Shown: piece by piece, positions 7,932 to 17,027 of the stretch
Position numbering within the stretch: the stretch's first letter is position 1
Layout of the letters: every line of letters starts with the position of its first letter
NCBI GenBank assembly: GCA_964629975.1
Contig: CAZVUN010000032.1
Coordinates: 1-24,208, forward strand
DNA: 24,208 nucleotides
From: G020354085 sp964629975
Lineage (GTDB): Bacteria; Pseudomonadota; Gammaproteobacteria; Acidiferrobacterales; Sulfurifustaceae
Direction of reading: 5' to 3'
Notes under the pieces: generated by a model
Databases searched by the model: none
Seen by the model: the letters and a program-made list of their open reading frames with translations, nothing else
What the model was told of the DNA's origin: nothing
Made by a program: the position numbers and the translations under genes

Positions 7932-8019
7932 CCCGGATGCAGGCCCATAGGGCCGGAATCCGGGTTTCCTATGTTCCCCGGATTCCGCTGCGCTCCATCC
8001 GGGCTACTCGCTACTCGCT
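7916..8019. repeat. palindromic repeat element with perfect 24-bp terminal inverted repeats
   Basis: The left arm 7916-7939 and the right arm 7996-8019 are perfectly complementary over 24 bases. A second nested pair, about 7954-7964 with 7978-7988 (CGGAATCCGGG and its complement), lies inside. The core, with GTAGCCCGGATG at one end and CATCCGGGCTAC at the other, resembles dispersed intergenic palindromes I associate with many gammaproteobacterial genomes. The outer part of each arm carries two copies of the unit GCGAGTA. It encodes no protein and could be a REP/MITE-like sequence. The stop of the upstream ORF lies inside the left arm. Confidence 0.85.
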
Positions 8020-8072
8020 GCGCCTCGCGCAGCAGATCACGGGGCGGCGGCAGCTCGGCGCGGGTGTGACGC

Positions 8073-8581
8073 TCACCAGGCGTGCGACCAGACGCCGGCC
8101 GGCGGCGTTGTGCAAAACCATGAGTTCAATTGCCGGTGCAGTCGTGCCCGGCTGGGACCGAAATTGACAATAATTAAGGTAGCGCTCGTCCTCCCCGACC
8201 CAACACCAGGCGAGAATGTTCCGGCAGCTCTGGTTGTCGGGCCAGCCGCTGCGTTCACACAGGCGCCACTCACCGTTGCGAAAGACATCACGATCGATCG
8301 CATCGAGCAGACGCCGGAAGAAGGCGGCGAGGTCGGCATCGACCGGCCCCGCCGGACGCCGCCCGAGAAAGACCGGCAGCCTCACCTTCCTGCCCTCGAA
8401 CTGCCCCTCGTGCAGCAGCTTGGCCCCGGTGAGCGTAAGCATCGCGACCGCGGCCGCGCGCCCCTTGGCGGACGGAAACGCGGCCGCCGCCCTGGGCTCG
8501 TCGTGCTTCTCGATGAAGCGGACCATTCCCTGCTGGTAGCGAGCATCCGCCGGCAGATGACCGGGTGTCTGGGCCAGGGAT
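8073..8581 (-). pseudogene. GH13 alpha-amylase remnant (N-terminus lost, frameshifted)
   Basis: The minus frame reads GHLPADARYQQG, then MVRFIEKHDEPRAA, then a long match to the end of GH13 alpha-amylase family proteins. FIEKHD is conserved region IV, with the His-Asp transition-state residues. Regions I-III, including the catalytic nucleophile and acid, are absent. The open frame continues upstream of the ATG at 8526 to the stop of the glucosidase gene, with no credible start. The frame is also broken near 8170: after DERYL, the expected continuation (LIIVNF) is one base out of register. A GH13 gene directly after a GH63-type gene is a plausible glycan-degradation pair, so this looks like a deletion that removed several hundred N-terminal codons. 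I call it non-functional. Confidence 0.75.
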
Positions 8582-11338
<2,757 letters not shown>

Positions 11339-11371
11339 GGGTTCCTCCGTAGGCGGTGAGGGGTGGCGACA

Positions 11372-11914
11372 TCATTCCGGCTGGGTCATGAGCGTCGTAC
11401 TGCCGGCACTCCATACCCGGTAGCGCACCTCGGCAGGGTCCGGGGCGTAGACCACGATCGGCAGCTTGGGGTTATACGGCAGTGCCGCGAGCGCGTCCGT
11501 GTGGGCGCGCACGAATTCCCGGCGCTTGACGAAATCCGGCGGGCAGGCCATGCGCGTGGCGATCGGACCGGTCAGCGGGCCGACGACGTAATACACGAAG
11601 CCCCAGCCCGGCACGGTCTGGGCTGTGACGGTGGCGGCGAAGGAGTGGCGGTTGCAGTCCACCTCGATGGTGCGCCCGACGATGACCTCGACGCGCCGTT
11701 CCTCGGGCACCGGCACCGCCGGCAGGCGAATCACCCAGCGCCGCAAGCCCGCCGGCGCCGGGGGAAAGGCCTTGAGATCATCACCGGCCAGATCGGCGGG
11801 CACCGTGCGCTGCGCGGGTACGCCGCTCGCGCCGTCAACCGGGGCGTGGCCGCAGGCCGTCGTCGTGAGCGGCACGATCAGCGCGGCGAACATCCACGAG
11901 GTTGCGGTGCGCAT
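11372..11914 (-). CDS. eco: ecotin-family serine protease inhibitor, lipoprotein form with Arg at P1
   Basis: The protein has 180 residues from the ATG at 11912-11914; a longer in-frame start (11968) would run through an FNR-like box and is less likely. It matches E. coli ecotin along most of its length: VIVGRTIEVDCNRH, GWGFVYYV, ATRMACP, YNPKLPIVVYAPD and VRYRVW. Cys87 and Cys124 correspond to the conserved disulfide. Ecotin's reactive residue (Met84 in STMMAC) aligns with Arg121 here (ATRMAC), which predicts better inhibition of trypsin-like proteases. The N-terminus ends TTAC (Cys21), suggesting a lipid anchor instead of the soluble periplasmic form. Ecotins protect the envelope from foreign serine proteases. 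It lies 33 bases downstream of the GH63-type gene start on the same strand. Confidence 0.88.
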   Translation of the reverse strand: MRTATSWMFAALIVPLTTTACGHAPVDGASGVPAQRTVPADLAGDDLKAFPPAPAGLRRWVIRLPAVPVPEERRVEVIVGRTIEVDCNRHSFAATVTAQTVPGWGFVYYVVGPLTGPIATRMACPPDFVKRREFVRAHTDALAALPYNPKLPIVVYAPDPAEVRYRVWSAGSTTLMTQPE

Positions 11915-11951
11915 GGCAACGCCATGATCAGGCGATGGGCGGATACGCGAC

Positions 11952-11965
11952 TTGATCTGTATCAA
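11952..11965. promoter_or_regulatory. perfect FNR/ANR/DNR-type box upstream of ecotin
   Basis: TTGATCTGTATCAA fits TTGAT-N4-ATCAA at all ten specified positions. Read toward ecotin, a class II arrangement (box centred near -41.5) would put transcription start close to 11917, with GATCAT (minus strand of 11924-11929) as a possible -10. That leaves almost no leader before the ATG at 11914. Activation of ecotin under low oxygen or NO is an inference. Confidence 0.6.
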
Positions 11966-12190
11966 CAATTCTCACGCCTGCCACCCTATGCCCTGACCCT
12001 GCGTGCGGGCCGATCCGCTCGCGCCGCGAAACCGGCGAGCTCGTGCCGGCGCGGCGCCTGCGTGCCGGGGGCTTCCTGCGCCCGGTTCGCGCGGCGCGGC
12101 ACCGCATAGCGCTCGTCGCGGGCGGCGCGGCGCTCGCGGCGGAAAGCGCCCGCGATTTCCCGGGGCGCTGTGTCATCGCGCGCGAACGAC

Positions 12191-12559
12191 TCAGTACGGC
12201 CACACCCAGTTGGTGATCTCGGCCCGGTCGGTGCCGTGCTCGTGCGGGTGGCGCGGGTTGTCGATGATCGCGTTCTTCATTTCCTCCTTGAGGTGCGCGG
12301 CGCGCCCGGCGAGCCCCGGCACCCGGTCGATGACGTCGATCACCAGGTTGAAGCGGTCGATCTGGTTGGGGATCGCGAGCTCGGGCTCGACGCCAAGCGG
12401 TTGCTTGAGCAGAGGATTGTCGCGCAGGCAGATCATGCCGACCGCGAGGTAGTTGCACGCGCGCCACCAGGCGTGCATGCGCCGCCATTCCTCGGCACTG
12501 AGCGGGCTGGCGGTGCGGGTGGCATCGGGCGTGGCGGCGGTTGGGATGTTCGCAGGCAT
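12191..12559 (-). pseudogene. xfp: phosphoketolase with large internal deletion
   Basis: This 122-residue ORF joins both ends of xylulose-5-P/fructose-6-P phosphoketolase in one frame. The first part, LSAEEWRRMHAWWRACNYLAVGM followed by DNPLLKQPL, is the family N-terminus (a substitution gives MICLRD where MIYLRD is common). The second part, ELAIPNQIDRFNLVIDVIDR, then EHGTDRAEITNWVWP, is its C-terminus. Intact enzymes are about 800 residues, so roughly 680 are missing, including all thiamine-diphosphate and substrate sites. The junction lies near residues 54-62. It cannot be active. The neighbouring acetate kinase, which consumes the acetyl-phosphate product, shows the same kind of internal loss. 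Real decay or misassembly are both possible. Confidence 0.85.
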
Positions 12560-12904
12560 GGGGCGTGGAGGCGACGACGTACTTCCCGGCCGGCAGCATT
12601 ACCGCACGGGGATGACGCAATGGTGACAGCGCTCGTGGCGATTGGGGCGCAACCCAATGCAGGTGAGTGCGCGCGCCGCTGCGCTCGGGCCCTTGTGGCG
12701 CCCTGCATAGCGGTCATCCCGCCTGGCAAATTGACTGGCATCAATTTCGGCGCCGGCCGTGGTGCTACAGTGCGCGCGCGTTCATGGCGTGGCAGGCGAC
12801 TCGGGCTTCAAGGCGGTGTGCGCACGCACGGACCGCGGCAACACGACGCTCTGGCGCCGCGCCTGCGGGGTGTTGAGTAATTCAAACCAGCAAGGAGATC
12901 AGTC
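12560..12904. other. intergenic region between phosphoketolase remnant and OmpA-like gene
   Basis: I see no gene in these 345 bases. They contain the FNR-like box and -10 described separately, and a GGAGAT ribosome-binding site at the end. The region separates divergent genes, so the box could act in either direction. Confidence 0.6.
12731..12771 (+). promoter_or_regulatory. FNR/DNR-type class II promoter for the OmpA-like lipoprotein
   Basis: TTGACTGGCATCAA (12731-12744) matches TTGAT-N4-ATCAA at 9 of 10 positions and extends to a 20-bp inverted repeat (AAATTGA/TCAATTT, 12728-12747). TACAGT at 12766-12771 is a good -10. A start near 12778 would centre the box at about -41, the spacing of FNR-dependent class II promoters. 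This gives a leader of about 127 bases before the ATG at 12905. Confidence 0.6.
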
Positions 12905-13594
12905 ATGCGTCAGACAAAACGGATACTTTTGGCGGTTGTGGCCGGGGCGTTTGCACTCAGTGGGTGCGTCAGCACCGGCAAGTACGAGAAAATGGAAGCC
13001 GACAAGAATCAGGAGATCACGGCCCTGAAGCAGGAGATCACGGCCCTCAAACAGCAGCTGGCAGCGGTCGAAAAGGACAAGGCCGCACTGGCCGAGCAGA
13101 GCAAGCAGGCGCAGGCGCAGCACGACGCCCTGGTGAAGCAGCTTTCCGAGGAAGTCCGGAAAGGCGATCTGCAGGTGAAGCAGTACAAGAACATGCTGTC
13201 CGTGGACCTGGCCGAGCAGATCTTCTTCGATTCCGGCCGTGCGACGCTCAAGGCGGGCGGGAAGGAGGTACTGAAGAAGGTCGGCGAGGCCCTGAAAGGC
13301 TACGAGAACAAGGTCATCCGCGTCGTGGGTCACACCGACAACGTGCCGGTCGCCAAGAACCTGCAGAATGTCTATCCGTCGAACTGGGAGCTTTCCGTCG
13401 CGCGCGCGACCAACGTGGTGCGCTATCTGCAGGAGGTTGGCGTGCCACCCGAGCGCATGGTGGCCGCCGGGCGGGGTGAGTACGCGCCAGTTGCCCCCAA
13501 TGACAGCGCGGAGGGACGGCAGAAGAATCGCCGCATCGAGATCATGCTGATCGACCAGAGCCTGGCCGAGGAGATGGCCAAGCCCAAGCCGTGA
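12905..13594 (+). CDS. OmpA/MotB-domain lipoprotein with coiled coil
   Basis: The protein has 229 residues with AGGAGA 7-8 bases upstream of its ATG. Residues 1-21 are a lipoprotein signal with lipobox LSGC (Cys21). Residues about 30-95 form a charged coiled coil, in which the heptad QEITALK is present twice in tandem because of a 21-bp duplication. Residues about 100-222 form an OmpA C-like peptidoglycan-binding domain: FFDSGRATLK, then VVGHTDNVPV, then NWELSVARATNVVRYL and NRRIEIML. It probably links the outer membrane to peptidoglycan, as Pal-type or YiaD-type proteins do. It is monocistronic among decayed genes of the opposite strand. The FNR-like promoter upstream suggests induction at low oxygen. 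Confidence 0.88.
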   Translation: MRQTKRILLAVVAGAFALSGCVSTGKYEKMEADKNQEITALKQEITALKQQLAAVEKDKAALAEQSKQAQAQHDALVKQLSEEVRKGDLQVKQYKNMLSVDLAEQIFFDSGRATLKAGGKEVLKKVGEALKGYENKVIRVVGHTDNVPVAKNLQNVYPSNWELSVARATNVVRYLQEVGVPPERMVAAGRGEYAPVAPNDSAEGRQKNRRIEIMLIDQSLAEEMAKPKP

Positions 13595-13716
13595 CGCGCC
13601 ATCGTCAGTTGAGACTGTGCGAATGGGCAGCAGGGAGTCGCCGGGGCCAACGTCCGCCCGCGGCCGACACCCGAAACGAAGCGCAGGCGTCAGACGCCGG
13701 CCGCCGGGTGGCCCCC

Positions 13717-13726
13717 NNNNNNNNNN
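13717..13726. other. assembly gap of 10 N
   Basis: Ten unknown bases mark a scaffold join or unresolved sequence. The last codons of the acetate kinase remnant fall in or beyond it, and adjacency of the two flanks is not proven by the sequence. The 122 bases before it (13595-13716) show no gene; they contain a small hairpin (GGCGTCAGACGCC) without a T-tract. Confidence 0.95.
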
Positions 13727-14224
13727 GCGCGCGGCCGTGAGCACCGCGCGCGTCTGCGCGGCGATCTCGAGCTCTTCGTTGGTGCGGATGACCAGCAGTT
13801 TCACGACCGAATTCTTCTGCTGAATTTCTTCGATCTCTGCGCCTGCGGCGTCATTCCGGGATGTGTCGAGACGGATGCCCAAGGCGTCCAGCCCGGCACA
13901 CGCCCGGGCGCGCACCGCCGGCGCATTCTCACCGATGCCGGCGGTAAAGACGATGGCATCGACGCGCGCCACATCGGCCATGACGCCGGTCTCGCGCATC
14001 ACCGCCGCGATCGCGGCAAACGCCGTACGGTGATCGGGGCGGGAACTCTCCGGGTGAATTCCTGCGCGAAACCGTCGGCCGCACGCCAGCGATGGCGCAG
14101 CCGCGGGCGGTCCTCGCCAATGCGTTCGACCGCTCCCGCGGTCACGCTGGCGCCCACCGCCATGTCGAACAGGGGGTACCTGAGCGATGAGCTGCCCGAG
14201 TTGATGACGAGCGAGTATGTTCAC
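13727..14224 (-). pseudogene. ackA: acetate kinase with internal deletion and frameshifts
   Basis: From the GTG at 14222-14224 the frame gives MNIL, then goes out of register: the expected VINSGSSSLRYPLFDM appears in the next frame, explained by a 4-base CTCG duplication near 14210-14216. The frame returns near HRTAFAAIAAVMRETGVMAD. It then jumps directly to DAIVFTAGIGENAPAVR, which in acetate kinases lies more than 200 residues later, and continues to LLVIRTNEELEIAAQTR at the C-terminus. The INSGSSS phosphate-binding motif and the FTAGIGEN motif confirm the family, but the central catalytic part is missing. About 166 codons remain of about 400. It would have converted acetyl-phosphate to acetate and ATP after phosphoketolase. 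The 3' end runs into the N gap. Confidence 0.85.
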
Positions 14225-14225
14225 G

Positions 14226-14570
14226 CCCGTATCACGCCGCCTCGTGCTGGCCGGGGCACAGCATAACGCAACCCAGCGCGGCGGTCGGCTGGCTCAGCCC
14301 CGGGTCGCGTCGCCGTCTCGTGAAGTTCGGCAGGGCGCTGTCCGTTGCGGCCCAGCTCGGAGCCTCTGTCACCACAACCGCAGGCGACGGTGCCGTGAAG
14401 CCCGGAGGGGAGCAGACCCTGCACCTTCGCCAACGATCCCCGGCAAATATTGATTGCGCCAGGGGCGCAAGCCGTGTATATCCACACCCGCGCCGGTTCG
14501 GCGCGTGTATCCAACTCGATGCCTGGACGGGAAATCCCAGGAACCGCAAACAACGACAGGAGTGCAGTGA
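14226..14570. other. intergenic region upstream of the two-repeat secreted protein
   Basis: No convincing gene is seen in these 345 bases. They hold a candidate promoter and operator (14454-14482) and the AGGAGTG ribosome-binding site near 14560. The first part lies upstream of the acetate kinase start on the other strand. Confidence 0.5.
14454..14482 (+). promoter_or_regulatory. candidate sigma-70 promoter overlapped by a palindromic operator
   Basis: TTGCGC (14454-14459) and TATATC (14477-14482) are separated by 17 bases. The perfect inverted repeat TTGCGCCAGGGGCGCAA (14454-14470, 7-bp arms, 3-base centre) overlaps the -35 and spacer, a typical repressor position. Both elements are weak matches individually. 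The gene start is 14571. Confidence 0.4.
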
Positions 14571-15167
14571 ATGAAGACAATCGGTTCAATGTGTTTGGCC
14601 GCGCTGCTCGCGAGCACGATGGCAACGGTGGCGATGGCCGAGCAGAAGCCCGCGGCCAAACCGGACGACAGGCCGGGCGGGGTCGCGGTGGCGACCAAGA
14701 CGGTCACCGCCAAGGTCACGGCGATCGACTACAAGACGCGCAAGGTGACGCTGCAGGGCAAGGACGGTGAAAGCGTGGAGCTGGTCGTCGGACCGGAGGC
14801 GAAGAACTTCGATCAGGTGAAGAAGGGCGACGAGGTCACCTTCGAGTATCTCGAATCGGTCGCGATCGTGGTCACGCCCAAGGGCGCGACACCGCCCGCG
14901 GCCGGCCAGACGGCCTATGTCGAAACCGCCAAGCCGGGCGAGAAGCCGCACGGCCGGGCGGTGCAGACCACGACGGTCACCGCGACCGTCGAGGCCATCG
15001 ACTACAAGGCGCGCACCGTCACGCTCAAGGGTCCGGCGGGCAACGTGCGCACCTTCACGGTGGGTCCGCAGGCCAAGCGCTTCAACGAGGTGAAGAAGGG
15101 CGACCAGGTCACGGTGAACGTCACCGAGGCCGTCGCCATCTCGGTATCGAAGCCGCAGAAGAAGTAA
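14571..15167 (+). CDS. secreted protein with two tandem beta-rich repeats
   Basis: The protein has 198 residues with AGGAGTG upstream. A Sec signal peptide covers residues 1-23 (cleavage after AMA). The mature part is two copies of one domain: residues 43-100 (TVTAKVTAIDYKTRKVTL, then VKKGDEVTFEYLESVAI) and 134-191 (TVTATVEAIDYKARTVTL, then VKKGDQVTVNVTEAVAI). The copies share the pattern of a small OB-like or SH3-like beta barrel, resembling DUF5666-type periplasmic repeats, but I cannot name a family. A Pro/Gly-rich linker joins them. It is followed by a strong terminator, so it is transcribed alone. The function is unknown; periplasmic ligand or metal binding is only a guess. Confidence 0.85.
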   Translation: MKTIGSMCLAALLASTMATVAMAEQKPAAKPDDRPGGVAVATKTVTAKVTAIDYKTRKVTLQGKDGESVELVVGPEAKNFDQVKKGDEVTFEYLESVAIVVTPKGATPPAAGQTAYVETAKPGEKPHGRAVQTTTVTATVEAIDYKARTVTLKGPAGNVRTFTVGPQAKRFNEVKKGDQVTVNVTEAVAISVSKPQKK

Positions 15168-15187
15168 CGCCGCTTCGCGCCATCACG

Positions 15188-15224
15188 GGCCGTGCGTATC
15201 CCGCGGGGACGCACGGCCTTTCTT
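15188..15224 (+). terminator. Rho-independent terminator
   Basis: A perfect 10-bp stem GGCCGTGCGT (15188-15197) pairs with ACGCACGGCC (15209-15218), closing an 11-base loop that is itself GC-rich. The stem is followed by TTTCTT. It lies 20 bases after the stop of the two-repeat secreted protein. Confidence 0.88.
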
Positions 15225-15282
15225 GTGTCTGGCGCCGGCGTTTCCGACCGTGCGCGATACCAGCGCATCCGCTGGCGCCGCC

Positions 15283-15298
15283 TGGCACGGCGGTTGCG
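15283..15298 (+). promoter_or_regulatory. candidate sigma-54 promoter (-24/-12)
   Basis: TGGCACGGCGGTTGCG matches TGGCAC-N5-TTGC at every fixed position, with the required GG and GC dinucleotides ten bases apart (15284-15285 and 15296-15297). The predicted start is near 15309. No enhancer-binding protein gene is in the window. The downstream gene starts at 15640. Confidence 0.45.
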
Positions 15299-15377
15299 AC
15301 GGGCACGCGCACCCTGGCTGTAGCGAAACGCGCAACGCAGGGAGCGATTGGCTCTGCGGGAGATCAACGCCCGCACG

Positions 15378-15419
15378 TTGATGCAGATCAATGCCGGGTC
15401 AGCGCATTCCCGTAGGGTA
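15378..15419 (+). promoter_or_regulatory. perfect FNR/ANR/DNR-type box with candidate -10
   Basis: TTGATGCAGATCAA (15378-15391) fits TTGAT-N4-ATCAA at all ten positions in non-coding DNA. A weak -10, TAGGGT (15413-15418), sits so that the box would centre about 40.5 bases before the start, the same spacing as at the OmpA-like gene. The target would be the lipoprotein at 15640. Confidence 0.5.
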
Positions 15420-15639
15420 CGCGCTATCGGGGGACTGCGAGGGAGCGAACCCGCCAGGCGGCTCAGGCACGTTCTGCTGCGGCGCGAAGCCTCCCGGATC
15501 GCAACCGCGAAACCGCTCAAGGGGTGGTGCCCGAGGCGCGTTGGTGCGGCATCTCCGCCCACGCAGGCCGGCCGCGACGGCCCCGCGTCTCGCCCACCGT
15601 CGAAAAAGTGAGGCGACCTGCGAAAATAAGGGTGCGACC

Positions 15640-16809
15640 ATGAAAGCCACGCACGCGCTCTTGTCCATCACCACCGCGCTCACCGGGTGTGCCCGGCGAG
15701 GCTCGCCGCACCCGCGTGCGCGGCCCGCGGCCATTTGGCGCGGCCCGGCAGGAGCGGCGATCCGATTGGCAGGCATGGGCGTGCTGCTGCTGACGGGTTG
15801 CGCGAGCATGGGTCCGCCGACCATTACGCGTGACCGGTTCGACTACGTGTCGTCCATCTCCGATTCCTGGAAGCGGCAGATGCTGCTCAACCTGTTGAAG
15901 GTCCGTTACGCCGACGCGCCGGTGTTCATGGACGTCGCATCGGTGATCAGCTCGTATTCGTTGGAGGGTGAGATCAGCCTCGGCGGCCAGTACGCGCCCA
16001 TCGGACGCGGCGATACCTACGGCAGCGTGGGGGCAACCGGCCGGTACGCGGACAAGCCGACCATCACCTACCAGCCGCTCGCCGGCGACCGGTTCGCGCG
16101 GAGTCTGATGGCCCCAATCCCTGTTACCGGCGTCCTGTTCCTCATTCAGAGCGGCTACCCGGCCGACTTCGTGTTTCGCATCTGCGTGGGCACGATCAAC
16201 GGGCTGGAAAACGCCTATGGTGGCCCCGGCAATCCGCGCGCCGGCAACCCGAAGTTTCGCGAGCTCATGATGGCCTTACGGGACTCGCAGGCCGCGGGGG
16301 ATACCGGGTTCCGGGTCAGGAAAACCAAAGACGCGGAATCCGTTGTGTTGTATGTTCGCCCCCTCACCGACCGCGCCGCCGCGCCGAGCCGCAAGATTCG
16401 TGAGTTGCTGGGTCTCGATCCCGCGGCACGCGAGTACCAGGTCGTGTCCGGGTCTTTCCCCGAGCGCGATGCGGAAATCGCCGTCCTGACGCGCTCGATC
16501 ATGCAAGTGATTATTGATGTTTCATCCTACATTGACGTGCCGCCGGCCGATATGGACGAAGGACGCACCTATCGCCCGCAACGCACGGCCGAACAGGAGC
16601 AAATGTTTCCCGCCGTGCTCACCGTGCACCACGGCGATGCACCACCCGACGTTGCGCACTTGGCCGTTCGCTACCGCGACCGCTGGTTCTGGATCGACGA
16701 CCGCGACCATCGATCGAAAAGCGCGCTCATGTTCCTGCTGATGCTGTTCTCGCTCACCGAGGGCGCGCCAGCACAGACCGCACCGGTCGTGACGGTGCCC
16801 GCCCGGTGA
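15640..16809 (+). CDS. lipoprotein of unknown function
   Basis: The protein has 389 residues from the ATG at 15640, with AGGG seven bases upstream. The N-terminus is odd: residues 1-17 end in ALTGC and residues about 41-54 end in LLLTGC, so there are two lipobox-like sites separated by a basic, Pro-rich stretch. The true signal peptide could be either one. The start could therefore be internal, for example the TTG at 15766, though that would give a very short signal. The mature part begins ITRDRFDYVSSISDSWKRQM, then LLNLLKVRYADAPVFMDVASVI, a pattern I associate with conserved proteobacterial proteins of unknown function. No catalytic motif is seen. It probably sits on the outer-membrane inner leaflet. 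Confidence 0.75.
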   Translation: MKATHALLSITTALTGCARRGSPHPRARPAAIWRGPAGAAIRLAGMGVLLLTGCASMGPPTITRDRFDYVSSISDSWKRQMLLNLLKVRYADAPVFMDVASVISSYSLEGEISLGGQYAPIGRGDTYGSVGATGRYADKPTITYQPLAGDRFARSLMAPIPVTGVLFLIQSGYPADFVFRICVGTINGLENAYGGPGNPRAGNPKFRELMMALRDSQAAGDTGFRVRKTKDAESVVLYVRPLTDRAAAPSRKIRELLGLDPAAREYQVVSGSFPERDAEIAVLTRSIMQVIIDVSSYIDVPPADMDEGRTYRPQRTAEQEQMFPAVLTVHHGDAPPDVAHLAVRYRDRWFWIDDRDHRSKSALMFLLMLFSLTEGAPAQTAPVVTVPAR

Positions 16810-17027
16810 GGCGAACGCGTCTGCCCGCGCCGTGGCGCGCTGGTGGCGCACGTTGCGCGGCGCCAGGGTGCGACCCGCGTGGCAGATCATCGCTCCGTGG
16901 CGGCGCGCGATTGCCGCCGGTACACTGGCGCACGGGCGCCAGGGAGACAATCGGAGCGACTGCGCGGAACGCTGCCGGTGAGACCGCGTGCAGGATGGGT
17001 GGTGCCTGATCCAGGGAGGGACGCGCC

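Larger units (their letters stand above)
15225..15639. other. 415-base non-coding leader with two promoter-like signals
   Basis: No reading frame here looks like a real protein. The region holds a sigma-54-like site (15283-15298) and a perfect FNR-like box (15378-15391). If either is used, the downstream lipoprotein mRNA has a leader of about 215-330 bases. GC-rich hairpin potential is high, but I recognise no known riboswitch. Confidence 0.5.

Noticed and set aside
8160..8180. AT-rich TTGACAATAATTAA resembling an FNR box
   Set aside because: Only 8 of 10 positions match, and it lies within the amylase remnant around the frameshift.
11928..12620. Long minus-strand frame over the phosphoketolase remnant
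   Set aside because: It is Arg/Pro/Ala-rich with no domain and overlaps the recognisable phosphoketolase frame, so it is a GC-driven shadow.
12899..14224. Single ORF spanning the N gap from acetate kinase into the complement of the OmpA-like gene
   Set aside because: It is only continuous because the ten Ns are read through; the left half is the antisense of a real gene.
15348..15611. Possible small ORF in the leader of the 15640 lipoprotein
   Set aside because: It lacks a ribosome-binding site and protein-like composition, and overlaps regulatory sequence.
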